Positions 24,230-35,082 of a DNA stretch of 64,000 nt are shown piece by piece; position 1 is the stretch's first letter, and each line of letters starts with the position of its first letter. The stretch lies in NCBI GenBank assembly GCA_004802645.1, contig SRKS01000005.1:1488001-1552000 (forward strand), written 5' to 3'. Position numbers and translations under genes: made by a program. The stretch is from Amesomyces nigricolor (taxonomy: Eukaryota; Ascomycota; Sordariomycetes; Sordariales; Chaetomiaceae). The notes under the pieces are model-generated. The model saw only the letters and a list, made by a program, of their open reading frames with translations, did not search any database and was not told the origin of the DNA.

Positions 24230-24645
24230 ATGGCCACTGTTGACTCCGTCGAGGCTACTCCCGCCGCCCTCAACAACCGCTGAAGTAAGCAACCGAGCGA
24301 GGCAGTTGTGCCCCGCCTCGACAACAAAACCAAGGGACAGATTCGAGCACTATTCAAGAAGATCAACGACACCAACATTGGTAGGCAGCCAGAAGATGCC
24401 AGCAAGTGGTTCGTTGAGGGAGATGACCTCCTTTTGCTTCTTCCCTGTTACGTGAGTTGAATTTCTTCCTAAAGCAAAGGTGGTTTTAACATCCCGGACC
24501 TAACATCCCCTTTATATCCCAGACCTTCATGACACACCGTACCTACAATACATGCGAGACTCGGATGGTCTCTGCCTGGAAAAAGAAGCTCCGGGCCACC
24601 CGCAATCAAGAGGGTGGTCAAGCTGAACAGGCTCAGGCTGCCTAG
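24230..24645 (+). pseudogene. Relic of an unrecognised small protein
   Basis: In one frame the sequence reads MATVDSVEATPAALNNR, then a TGA, then straight on as SKQPSEAVVPRLDNKTKGQI and a further acidic/hydrophobic stretch ending LLLLLPCY at a GTGAGT donor near 24453. A plausible second exon follows a CAG acceptor near 24524 and reads TFMTHRTYNTC, ending in WKKKLRATRNQEGGQAEQAQ. The TGA in an otherwise open, exon-like reading suggests a CGA-to-TGA change. I do not recognise the family, and the join is inference. Confidence 0.3.
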
Positions 24646-25483
24646 GCCCCTCTCTGCATTCCTCGAAGGCAAGGGCAGCGGGGTCTGGGAATCGCAATAT
24701 GGCTCTCGTGCGAAATGCTGAAAGTTCCTGGGTTCCGGGCGGAAACTGGGGAGATAGGAAGCAGTCTCAAGACTTACTGTATTGGCATGTCGATATTGGA
24801 TACTATCATTCTTGAAGTGCTACCTCTGATGGATGTTCTCCACACTCGCACTTTACAACCAGGCCGTGGCTCTCGTCTGGAAAATGCCCAAGCTCAAACC
24901 CTTCGGGTCCTCTTATATGGTTTTGCCGTTCCGGGTCTTGTATCCTCGCCACCTCCAGCATCAGCCTGTACATATATTGCCCCCTGTTCTCGTCTCTTAT
25001 GGTCCTCGCCGCCTATTCCCTCCCTTGTTCCGCCTTCATCTTCGCCCTCCTCCCTTCTTCTCGTTTCAAAGAACCAGGCACAAGAAGCCGCCAAGCCAAT
25101 ATACTCCCCGACCCGTGACAAGTCTTCTCTGGTACTGATGGAGTGGACTTAGTATAGGTGTATACCTGTCTGAGCAGCACTGGATGTAAGATCAATACTA
25201 TTGCTGAGTGGCTGGAGGACCTTACAACTAACTTGAAATTTGAGGACATCGAATACAACAATGACGCCGGATTCTTCATACTATCTATGGACTCGGCTGA
25301 CTGCGGAACTGTTCCTTAGGAGACGATACACATCAACAAACCCACTTTCCCCCCCTCCCCCTCTGCTAGATCAGATTGACTGCAGCAACGTTGATTACTC
25401 AGGAAACTACACAGAGGCAAAATGCCTACCCTCCCTCTCTCCCTGCTGGATCATCGCCTCTACCTCTCCGAGGTCAAGTGAAA
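24646..25483. other. Intergenic with pyrimidine-rich segment
   Basis: A CT-rich block at about 24950-25080 resembles a fungal core promoter or leader, but no gene follows it that I can support. Confidence 0.35.
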
Positions 25484-25912
25484 TTATTCCAGTCCGTCTT
25501 CTCTGTACTTCCCAGAGAAGCCACCTCGAGAGTCACGCGTCAAATGAAAGCAGACAGGATACCCGTTACTAGGCTTCAGAACAACCCTAACGATAGAATG
25601 AAGATCAACCCCGCTATTACCCTTGGTCCAGCAACCATCCTCCCACGGCAATGTCAGAAACGTGGGGTAAACCGCAAGGCGCTCCCATCGAAGGCTGTTG
25701 TTGTCGGTCGAGGCAATCACAGGAGGTCTCTCGAGTGCCTCACGGGCTGATCTGCGCCTTACGACGCTCCGACGCGCGCCAGGCGCCATGGTCTGACGTC
25801 GGGTGGCAGCCGGATTGGCGGAGGCGTCGTCGTCGGTCAGGTCGATGATGACAGCACCTCTGCTGAGCGCGGCAAGGGTTTCTTCTCTGCGCTTTGCGCG
25901 GCCAGACGCCAT
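25484..25912 (-). CDS. Hypothetical protein with a SUMO-interaction-like motif
   Basis: Open frame of 142 residues starting MASGRAKRREETLAALSR. Residues 20-28 read AVIIDLTDDD, which fits the SUMO-interacting motif consensus (hydrophobic V-I-x-L core followed by acidic residues). A basic segment comes next (RRSVVRRRSAREALERP), then a more ordered part with RWERLAVYPTFLTLPWEDGCW. There is no signal peptide or membrane segment. The region just upstream on this strand is pyrimidine-rich, as before real fungal starts. No family is recognised. It may be a genuine small nuclear protein, or a remnant of a longer gene such as a SUMO-targeted ligase. Confidence 0.4.
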   Translation of the reverse strand: MASGRAKRREETLAALSRGAVIIDLTDDDASANPAATRRQTMAPGARRSVVRRRSAREALERPPVIASTDNNSLRWERLAVYPTFLTLPWEDGCWTKGNSGVDLHSIVRVVLKPSNGYPVCFHLTRDSRGGFSGKYREDGLE

Positions 25913-26720
25913 TGTCTGAGGTAGTGATGGCGTTCAGGGTCGGGAGAAGGATGGTCCTGTCTAGTGGGAAAGTGATGGCCAATGTAGGAATATTGTTGGA
26001 AGGCGGAGGAGAAGGTCGTCGGGTTGGGGAAGAAGAAGGAGAAGCCGAGAAAGCAGAGGAAGGGGGGATCCGGCAGACTAAATAGCTCTCAAGGGCCGGA
26101 CAGGTTGCACGTGCTGGTGTGCCTTGCCTCAATTTGTTAGAGATCGGAAGTGCATTCTTCCGAAGCTGCCGTATCTCCCTGGTGTTGAGGTCCAGTCCAT
26201 GGACTGGGAAGGGCAAGGTTGTCGTGGCTGAGTACGGAAGAGCTAGTACGCATCCTGTTGGGACAGCAGGGTGGCTGGTCAGGAGTGATGGGTCACCAGA
26301 AGATGGAGCAAAATAGACTGCAAAGAGGGCTCTCGCGATGGCTTCAACCGATGATCTCTTGATTGATTGATGATGTTCCGTCCTGTGCCAGAAGAGGGGA
26401 TTTAGACTGGGGGCTGTGCCCAATAGGGCCTAATTTCCACCCGCGATTGCGGCCTGGAGACCCGGTGGTTCTGACACATCCCACATCTCCCCTTGTCACC
26501 TCCAGGTATAAAACGGTCGCTTCCGTAGATAGATGCACTGCTTCCTGAGCACGCCGTTCCTATCTTAGCACGAGAGCAACTCAACCTGTCCCCTCACACA
26601 AGAATACAAGCGTCGTTGGCATCGAGAGGTCATTATGTATCTATATAATATACCAGATCTGCAGAAAGGGCTAACCTGCGGTTAGCGAGGTACAGAACTT
26701 GGAGGCTTGGAGCCCCGGGG

Positions 26721-26728
26721 TATATAAT
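26721..26728 (+). promoter_or_regulatory. TATA box of the sirtuin pseudogene
   Basis: TATATAAT sits about 190 bases before the ATG at 26912 and is followed by a long CT-rich leader typical of a fungal core promoter. The promoter looks intact although the gene is not. Confidence 0.5.
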
Positions 26729-26911
26729 CCCCTCTTCGCCGCGCCCTCCTTCCTTTTCGATCTTCCTTCTTTCTCATTCTTCCCCTCTGGTCCGTCAACC
26801 TCCGCCTTCCCTAGCGACGAACCCCAATACCTCGAAGGACCATCTCTCACCATCCCCCTACGGTCTCTCTTCTTGACCATTACCCCCTGTTTGTCACTCT
26901 TTCGGTGCAAG

Positions 26912-27837
26912 ATGACTATCACCCGCGTGCGGTCGGACGACCATCACCACCTGCAAGACATCGCTAACCTCCTCGGTGCCGCATCCAAGATCGTGACAGT
27001 CACGGGGGCCGGCATCAGTACAAGTGCAGGGATTCCTATAAGTATTGCAACTTCTTCTTAGACATGCATGTCTCTTACCAGACTTAGGACTTTCGATCAA
27101 AAAATGGCCATTATTCCTCAAGTCATCGTCATCTTTTCCATTCGTCGGTCCTCTTTCACCTAGAGAGAAGCCGTCTCTTCTATAAGCATATTGCCGACAT
27201 GCGTCGCGCCGCTAAGAGCGCCGATCCGACAAGAACGTACCATTTCATCCGTGATTTGCGCGACTCTCGCAAATTGGTTCGGGCCTACACCCAGAACATC
27301 GACTGCCTTGAAGACAGGGTTGGTCTCTCCACCGATATGCGAAAGGGCCCGGGAAGTCGATCTCGTTTCCCTAGGACGTCCCGGCTAAAGCGCGTCCACC
27401 GACTCGGCTATGAACAGCGAAGCCAAAACGATAGCCCAGGCGTTGAATGTGTCCTTCTCCATGGATCTCTCCATCGTCTTTGATGTTCTAACTGCCCGGG
27501 CACTTTCAGCTATCGTGAGGGAGACTGAGAAATGGAGGCTCTTCCAGGCCTGAAGCCTCCTTGCCCAGGCTATACGAAGAGTTCCAACGAAAGAAAGACG
27601 AAGGGGAAACGCGCAACCGCGAATGGAAAGCTTCGGCCTGACATCGTGCTTTACGATGAACAGGACCCTCGAGCTGAGTCGATCTCCGCCATCGCACGGC
27701 ATGACCGGTCGCTTCGCCCAGACGTCCTTCTTATCATAGGAACGAGCCTCGCGACACACGGGGTCCAGCTCCTTATAAGGGACTTTGCACAGCAACCTTC
27801 CAAGCCTTTCACGGTGGCTCCAAGTCTTGGGGCATGA
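26912..27837 (+). pseudogene. Sirtuin (Sir2-family NAD-dependent deacylase), inactivated
   Basis: Exon 1 (26912-27037) carries the NAD-binding motif VTVTGAGISTSAGIP. The following 50-base intron ends in TTAG at 27087, and exon 2 resumes with DFRSKNG, so the join matches the sirtuin GAGIS...GIPDFRS signature. The intron donor reads ATAAGT instead of GTAAGT. Exon 2 continues with AYTQNIDCLEDRVGL and LLHGSLHRL, then TGA at 27481-27483 and TGA at 27526-27528 in the zinc-ribbon region. The frame then stays open through KRATANGKLRPDIVLYDEQD and PDVLLIIGTSLATHGVQ. The second zinc pair reads CPGY where CxxC is expected. The layout suggests an Hst3/Hst4-like relative. With a dead donor, two stops and a lost zinc ligand, a working enzyme is very unlikely. 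Confidence 0.85.
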
Positions 27838-28593
27838 AGCACCCATTTCCCCAGGATTTTGTGTGGCCCAGGGCAGATGATGCCATCGCCACCCGGCCGT
27901 TTGCGATTTGATTTTGCGGGCAACAATTGGCCTCATCTGCCCTCCGGCCCCGCTTTCCCCTGACAGAAACCCACTAGTGCCCGACCCCACTGAACAAGCC
28001 CAAAGTTTATCTCAACTTCAACCTTTAGACCTCTGAGTCGCATCAAAGTCGGGGGAAAGCGACAGCTTATCCCTCTCTTCTTCGCGGTTTTACTCCTCGA
28101 ATCATTGGACCCACCGGCTTCAGAATCACCCCGCTTTCTGCGTCTAAGTGGGGACACGGGCCAAATCGCAGGGCCAGCTTCGTTGGATTTCTCAGCAGCG
28201 AATTTGTCAGCTGTCGCAGGACATGCCGATCCTGAAGGGGGAACAGAAAAGAACCAGACGAGCAGGAGTTATTATTCAGCATGTTTTGTTGAGAAGGACA
28301 ACCTGTCCTCAGGACGAAGCCATTGCCAACTCAACGCGGGGTGGGAGGTTGGTGAATGTGCCTGAGACCCAATGTGCGGCCTTGACCCCGCAGGATCCTT
28401 GAAGTCTCCGCCATCATCCAGGAGGACCGCCCAATTGTTCCTGATCCCAGGTAAGGCAAGGTTGGTGTATTTAAGTTCCTTTCGCCCCTCTCGCTATAAC
28501 CTTCGACACTCATCCTCATCGCCAACAACTGCACCCTCAACTCCCAAAACTACCTTCCACAGCCCACTCCCAACCACAACCACCACCACCACC
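27838..28593. other. Intergenic, leader of the DUF1993 gene
   Basis: The last 90 bases form a C/A-rich leader (CCAACCACAACCACCACC) up to the ATG at 28594. Nothing else is supportable. Confidence 0.45.
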
Positions 28594-29142
28594 ATGGCCA
28601 CCATCTCCCTCTACGACGCCAGCATTGGCCTGGCCCTCAACTCCTCGCTTACCCTCCGCGGGCTCCTCATCAAGGCCCAATCCCACCCGGACGCTGCCAC
28701 CTTCGCGAACGCGCGTCTGGCACCCGACATGTTCGCGCTGGGCTTCCAGGTAGAGGCCGTCTCCAACTTTTCCAAGAAGGCCGTCGAGCGCTTGACCGGC
28801 CGCACCGACATTGGCGTGTGGGAGGACAAGAACCCGCGCGCCGAGGGCGACGTTTACGACCTGGACTACCTGGTTGCCCGCCTCGACAAAACGATCGCGC
28901 TGCTTGAGACGGTCAAGAGGGAGGATGTGGATGCGGCGGCGGATAAGATACATACTCTGACGCTTGGGCCCTTGCCGCCGATGAACTGCACCACGTCGCA
29001 GTATTTGCTGGGGTATGTGGTGTCGAACATGACGTTCCACTTGACGACGGCGTACAACATTCTGAGGTCGAGGGGGGTCGATTTGGGGAAGAAGGATTTT
29101 CTCATCTACTTTATGGCGGATATCTTCCCGAAGGCGGAGTAA
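28594..29142 (+). CDS. DUF1993 family protein
   Basis: Single exon of 182 residues, starting MATISLYDASIGLALNSSLT after an A/C-rich leader in good start context. It matches the DUF1993 (PF09351) pattern: the conserved N-terminal helix ending in LRGLLIKAQSHPDA, ARLAPDMFALGFQVEAVSNF, RLTGR, the LDYLVARLDKTIALLE segment, and the closing MNCTTSQYLLGYVVSNMTFH, followed by TTAYNILRSRGVDLGKKDFL. These are small helical proteins distantly related to the DinB/YfiT fold, with no established reaction. There is no signal peptide or membrane helix, so it is probably cytosolic. The frame extends upstream to 28372, but that part is leader-like. Confidence 0.88.
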   Translation: MATISLYDASIGLALNSSLTLRGLLIKAQSHPDAATFANARLAPDMFALGFQVEAVSNFSKKAVERLTGRTDIGVWEDKNPRAEGDVYDLDYLVARLDKTIALLETVKREDVDAAADKIHTLTLGPLPPMNCTTSQYLLGYVVSNMTFHLTTAYNILRSRGVDLGKKDFLIYFMADIFPKAE

Positions 29143-29330
29143 TGCGAGGCGGAGAGGGAGTAATGTGAATCGGGAGGGATGGGACCGAGGGGTTGAAAAA
29201 TATTGGGTCTCTGAGCACTGGAAAAGTTGGAGACATGGCTGGGAGCAGACTTGAAATAGGGGGATCAGTTCTCTGTGAAAATTTGCCAGGATGAAGGGCT
29301 CATATTATGGTACAAGACCGTCCACCTTCC

Positions 29331-31046
29331 TTAAAATCCCAAAATCGCATTCGCCTGCTCAATCACAGACTTGCCGCCTGGGGTATCTTCTTCTGCCGCA
29401 GCGAGCTTGCCCAGACCCATCTGCTGAACACCGATAGGGCCACAGTACTTTTTGACGTACTCCTCCGTGGCTCTCCCGATGTGCCGTGACTCGCCCTCGC
29501 CACCAGGGAAGTCCGGACCCGGCGTCCCCTGGAGAAACGCTGTCCGTTGGCGCGCCACGTACTCCGCGTTGGCCTTGGTCGTCGGGCAGACCGGAATATA
29601 CAGCACGCTCGAGTCCGACGTACCAGCGTGCTTCCTGTCAACTGCGTGGATAGCTGTCTCGTGTCAGCATGACTCTCCTGAACCTTCCCGCCCCGGAAAA
29701 CTTACTATCACAATGCCACACCACATAATCCCCCGGCCTCACCTCCGGCACATTCACCATCGTCCTCTCCAGCTCCAAATGCGGATGAAATCCCTCCGGA
29801 AACTCCTGCGCGCACCCCGGCATCGCCCCCTGCAGTTCACTCCACATCCTCTTCCCCCACGTAAACTCCCAATTCCCCTCTTCCAAAAACCCCATATCCC
29901 TTTCCACCTCCCCCACCCCCCTCCTCGCCCTAAAAAACGGCCTCAACAACGCATACACCCCACTCTCCCTCACCAACGGATTCACCCTCAACGTCCCCTC
30001 CCCCGGCCCCGTCCTACTCATCCCCAGCCATCCCTGAAACACCCTCAACATACTACACGCCCCCAACCCACCATACAAATCCGTCACAGCCTCGATCCTC
30101 CCCGAGGCATCAAACGGATCGTAATCTTCCCACTCCCCCTTGAACACGGGATTATAAACACCCCCTTTCCCATACCCGCCCTCCTCCCACCTCTCGACAC
30201 TCCCCCCGTCCTGATGCGGACCAAGGGCGAATTGTGCGTCGCCAGGCTGGCGGATGCGTAACCGGTCGGCGTATGAGAGGGGGGTGTGCAGGGAGATTGG
30301 GGAAGAGGGGGAGGAGGTGGTGTGCCAGAGGTGCGTCATGAGGGTTTGTTGTGTAAGGAGGAGGGAGGGGTGCGAGCGGGCGCGGGCTTGGGAGGGGGAC
30401 CAGTAGAGTTCGAGGATTTGAGGGTGGGTGGGGGGGAAGCCTGTTATGAATATAGGTCAGTAGGTGGTTGCGATATGGGATGTGACATGGAGGGGGGATG
30501 TGAAAGGGGGAAGTTAAAGTAGGGGGACGTGAAAAGATTGGAATGATATGATAACAAACCTCTTGTCTGGGGATTCTGCCGGACATATTCCTCGATCTCA
30601 AACTTGTACGCGCGCGCCTCGTCCTCAGGAATCACGCCCCTGATAACAGCCACACCGCGCTTCTTGATCTCGGGTTTGAGAGCTTGGAGGTCCTCATGGA
30701 GGTGACTGAAGCGGACGGAGGGGATGATGGCGGGGCCGGTGCGGGCGATAATGTCGTTTTCTTCCCGCAATGTGGCCAGGAGACGCTTCCAGCTTGCGAT
30801 GACAGCGTCTTCGTGACCGGAGACAAGGCGAAATTTGAGTTCGCGGAAGCGGTCGGGAAGAGGCTGCGCTTTTCGTCCGGAGAGCGAGGCGAATGTGTCT
30901 GAGATGTCGCCTTCGGCTTTGCTGGTGGGGGTAGTGTTCATGGCGGACATCGAGGTCATATTGCAAGAATGGTATTGCAATAACCGCCGCGGAGTGGTAA
31001 ATCCGAAAGGTGCATGATGGGAGGCGCGGAGAAATCTCAGAGCCAT
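29331..31046 (-). CDS. DUF1479 family, 2-oxoglutarate/Fe(II)-oxygenase-like
   Basis: Exons on the minus strand: 30560-31046, 29706-30440 and 29331-29653, giving 514 residues. Introns are 119 and 52 bases. The product follows the DUF1479 (PF07350, YbiU-like) order: DISDTFASLSGRK...LPDRFRELK, RGVAVIRGVIPEDEARAYK, LYWSPSQ, and a metal-site HxD in LGPHQDGGSVERW (His238, Asp240). A later WHCDTIHAVDRKH, split by the second intron, supplies the distal histidine. The family is predicted to be a non-haem iron oxygenase; its substrate is unknown. The first 28 residues (MALRFLRASHHAPFGFTT and on) are basic and hydroxylated like a mitochondrial presequence, but in-frame Met codons near 30960 would give a cytosolic form. 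It is divergent from the zinc-cluster regulator across 476 bases. Confidence 0.88.
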
Positions 31047-31522
31047 GGTGAAGCTTGTAATGGACTCTGTTGAGAACCTGAGATTCACTATCCGAGGAGG
31101 TGATGCTGGAGTCGGTTTTGAGTGGTGAGCTGAGACTAGAAAACAATTGATCAAGAAGGTTTTGGAAGCATTTTCAAGCGCATTCTTGTTCATCTTTAAA
31201 TCTCAAACAAAATGTAGTCTAAGTGATTGATCGGGACAATGATGCTGTGTTACAAGTCTGCGGAGGCTCCATATTGGGCATAGCGTGGATCGACGTCATC
31301 CCCCTCGGCATGATGGACCCGCTTTCTGTGGGGCGGGCTTCTCCAAATGGGAAAGTCCGGCTCGCCACGTTCCGGTCTTCCTCCTTTTCCTCCGACAGCA
31401 GTCCCACCACCGATCTCATCAAACTTTCGGCAATCGACCTCTTCTCGCAAGCTGTCTCACTTCGAGCGAGATCCCGCGCTGCGGAGGACCCATTTTCCCA
31501 TACCGCCTTCCATTGCCGACAC
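31047..31522. promoter_or_regulatory. Divergent promoter region
   Basis: Shared upstream region of the DUF1479 gene (minus) and the zinc-cluster-type regulator (plus). No named operator can be assigned by eye. An open frame from 31223 runs into the regulator and could extend its N-terminus, but its residues look non-coding. Confidence 0.5.
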
Positions 31523-34276
31523 ATGGCGGGCAGCAAACCCCCAGCGGCGCGTGTCAAGTTTGTGGGGCAGGACGCCGCCGGTCTGCCCATGAAGCGGAAG
31601 CAGGTCCAGCAGGCCTGTCATCCCTGTCGGAAGAGAAAGGTACAGTGCCTGATTTTCATTTTCATAGTTGGGTTTGTTGTTTCCGGAGCGTTGGCGCACT
31701 CAGGACGGATCGATGATAGGCGCTGACCTAGCCAGAAACGCTGCGACCATGTTCCCCAGAGCCCCGGTTCTACCACCACCGCAGCCACCGCACCGCAAGA
31801 CGCGGCCCAGGAAATCATCAATGCTGACAACGGACCTGCCCGTCGTGTTTTACGGCAAGGCAAAGCTGTCCCAGACAGGGATACTTCTGACGCCGCCGCC
31901 CAGTTGATTCGCTTCTTCCATCATGCTTCGGATCAGCCTGGTGACGACTCCAGTCCCGAGGATATTGTGAGACGACAGCCCAAGCAGACATCCCCAGCGC
32001 CGCCCTTCTTCGGAGACCTGAACCCGGAGGGCATTCTTGTTGAGGCCACAATGTGCGCAGTAGCGGCACCAAAGCCCTCAGCCACCGATGAGCAACCAGA
32101 CCACCAAATCATCGGCTTCTTGCCACCTGCGTCTCCTCGCCGCTCCAGGACATCCCCGACCCGCGATCGAAGCTCTGCCAGTCCTGAGCTTGACGAGGAG
32201 AAACCTGGCCCCTTCTTCTCAGTCCCTCGAGAGGATGGCACCAGGTCTACGATCAACGTACACGACACAGCAAAGTTCACCGCTCTTGTCCAAACCATCG
32301 TGAACCGAGGTCTTGCGGCCAAGGTCATTCCTTCGGATGCTGAATGGCAAGTCATGAGGGACTTGTACCTGGCCAAGATTCACCCGATCCTTCCGATCAT
32401 GGACAGGTCGACTCTCATGAATCTCCCTGGAGATGCTGGTTTGCGCGAATTACTGCAAGCAACCGTGTGTCTTGCCGCAGCCACAGATCCGGACACCTGC
32501 AGCTTGCGGACCTTCAAATCGCATCCCGAAGCAGCATCAATTTCGAGAATTGTTGTCACTTTCGACGAGTATTCCCGTGAGATGGCCAACTTCATCAACA
32601 GGCGCCTCAGCGAGCTGCAAGAAGCACAGCGGATTCCCCTGACCCATCAAATCCAAGTCATGGCCGTCACCTGCTTCTACTGGCAGCCGACAACCCTCGC
32701 CGAACGATTTGAACCGCTTGCCCTCTATGCACGTCTCGTCAGCTTGATACACACGCATGGTATCCACCTCGACATCCTGGCAAGAGCGCAAGCCGAAGAC
32801 TCGGATACGCCGAACAAGAGCGGGAGCAGGCTCTTCAAATGCGTTTATGCCCTCGACCGCGTGATGGGAGCTATGGGTGCGAGGCCGTTCATGTTCAACA
32901 ATGTTGATTTGATACGGATACCTCAACCTGAACCGCATGACCCGCCAATTTTCAGGCTATTCATGTCTCTGGTCGGTGTGTTGGACCACGTCGTTGAGCT
33001 CTACCGCCCGAACCCCAAGATCAGCTATGTGGAGGTCCCAGTCTTTGAACGCATGGCTATTGAGGCCGGTGCTCAATGCGAGCCAGAGATCCACCTTGGT
33101 ATGTACCCATCCAAGACCACAACCTCGACACAGGCTGACCACCATGCCCCAGCCACCCTCGAGGTCCTCTACCACGCTATCAGTGTCCTCTCCGTCCGCA
33201 TGCCGCGGCACCGTTTTCGAAACGCCCCCGAATGTGACTCGGTTGCAGGAGCAGGACCGCGCACTCAGCACCTCCCGCCCAGTAGTGTCAACGCTCGGAG
33301 ATCTCACTCTGCGGACCGCATCCTCGACGTCATTAAGGACTATAAACTCGGCCCCCTGCCCTTTGTACCATATGCACTCGCTTTATCTCTCAGTGTGGCC
33401 TACCGCAAGTGGAGGTTTAGTCGACTGTCAATGTTTCGAACAAGGGGAGGTGCCGACTTCAAGAAGGTCCTCCCAGTTCTGCAGGACATGGGAAAGATAT
33501 GGAGCAGTGCTCGTATCAACGGACAGCTCGGGCAAGCGGTTATGCTCAAGCTCGACCGAAAAGAGTTGAACAAGAAGCGAGCAAAGGAAGCCGCAGCAGC
33601 TGCGAAGGCTAAGCAACAGCAAACTGCGGCTCTGCTTGAGAACAGTGAGCATCCAGTCACCACCGACTACCCTCAGGAACAGACGGTCCTGCCTTCCAAC
33701 ACCGCTACGGCAGCCTCAAATCCGCCATCCCTCCCTCAACCAGCTACTGCCACCGACCACAGCAACTCCCTCGGCCGACCATCCAACCTTCGCAGCGCCC
33801 TGCCCGCACCAGGGATACCCTCTTTCACGCAACAACCGCCACAGCCGTTTCCCCTGACTTGGACCACCACCTGGACCATGGACAACAATAACAATCTTAC
33901 CTGCAAGGCCCCATTGCCTGCACCAATAAACGAGCACACCATCGTCCAGTTACCAACCACAGCAACAAACGTTGATCTCAGCCCAGACGATGCCATCCCC
34001 ATCCCAGGCGATCTTCTCTCCATCGCCCAGCCCACCATACCCCCTGAGCCGACGAACAACAACAACAACACCACTAACAGCGGCAACAACAACGACCCCT
34101 CACCTCTCAGCAGTGGACTCACAGAAGGAAACGCTGACGAAGTTTTGATGGACGACGACGCCCTGTTCAGAGCCTGGGACCCGATGTTTGCACAATCGGT
34201 CGACTTCTCTTTCAGCAGTATCTTGGATCCGGGGAATCCGTTTGCTTGGCCGGAGTATTGCAACTATGGTTCTTGA
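31523..34276 (+). CDS. Zinc-cluster-type fungal transcription factor
   Basis: Exons 31523-31639, 31736-33098 and 33153-34276; 867 residues. The first intron (GTACAG donor, CTGAC branch, CCAG acceptor) splits the DNA-binding motif and joins CHPCRKRK to KRCDHV. This gives C-x2-C-x6-C-x-H after a basic stretch, as in a subset of fungal C6-type regulators. No second cysteine triplet follows. The next block, FFGDLNPEGILVEAT, and the central fungal-specific region (IHPILPIMDRSTL, MAVTCFYWQPTTLAERF, FKCVYALDRVMGAMGARPFM) match family regulators. ARRSHSADRILDVIKDYKLG and an Ala/Lys-rich stretch follow. The tail is Gln/Asn/Pro-rich and ends in an acidic segment (DEVLMDDDALFRAWDP), a likely activation domain. 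The second intron is 54 bases, so reading through it keeps the frame. Targets are unknown; the divergent DUF1479 gene is a candidate. Confidence 0.82.
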
Positions 34277-35082
34277 TTATGAGAAACCTCCTGGATGAAG
34301 TTCAATCTCAGCTGTGCTCAGGAGTCAGTTGAATCAACTAAAGTTTTCCCAGTGTCCGCTGCTCTGCTGCTTGGAATGTTGTGTCACGGGTACGATGAAG
34401 ACCCTCCTCCTTTAAGAACTTGCGTAGGAAATGATGACGAGGATGATACTGAGGGAAAATAGGTGCAAGCTGAGCTACAGGAGCGCCATCACGAGAAACA
34501 CCAGAATTTCACCTCACTCCTCTTCAACTCTCTTGCATCGATGTCGAGGAACTATCATCTCGACTTACCTGCACCGGATGCAGCAAACCTGAGCAAACCT
34601 CGCAGTTTCAGGTCACCCTTCGCAGCCCAGCGACACATCCCACTAATGCAGTTACCTGCCCTTTCCATCCCCTGGATTGGGGAGACAAGAGCGCCACCTT
34701 CTCCCTTTTTAGTCAAGCATTTCGCCTAGTCCATGGGCCAAACTCTTTGTCTTCTGGCTCTTGGGGGAACGTCCAAAGAAAGAAACACGACATGATAGGA
34801 CTGGATCGACACAGACACCACGCAAACCGTCCCTTGCTTGCCCCGCCATGCCCGAGATTCCCACACCAGCAGGCCCGGATCAAGCACCAGTTCCCGCTCC
34901 CTTGCCACCCGATCAAAGGCATTTCCGCTTTCCATCCCGCCAGTTGTTGTCTTGGACCCTGATCGCCGCTGCAAGTACCACGGCGATGCGGGTTACAACA
35001 CCGCCGAAGCTATTGACTCGATCGGACGCCAGAACAAGAGCCCAGCCGGACACCGGTCGATTGAGTAGCCACTCAGTCCGGG
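34277..35082. other. Intergenic region
   Basis: 3' side of the regulator and 5' side of the next gene. A plus-strand open frame at 34761-35270 overlaps the start of that gene in another frame and has no motif. Confidence 0.45.

Noticed and set aside
28537..29040. Minus-strand frame opposite the DUF1993 gene
   Set aside because: Shadow of a clearly recognised gene on the plus strand.
31223..31522. N-terminal extension of the zinc-cluster regulator
   Set aside because: Open by chance; family members begin shortly before the zinc motif, and the Met at 31523 is well placed.
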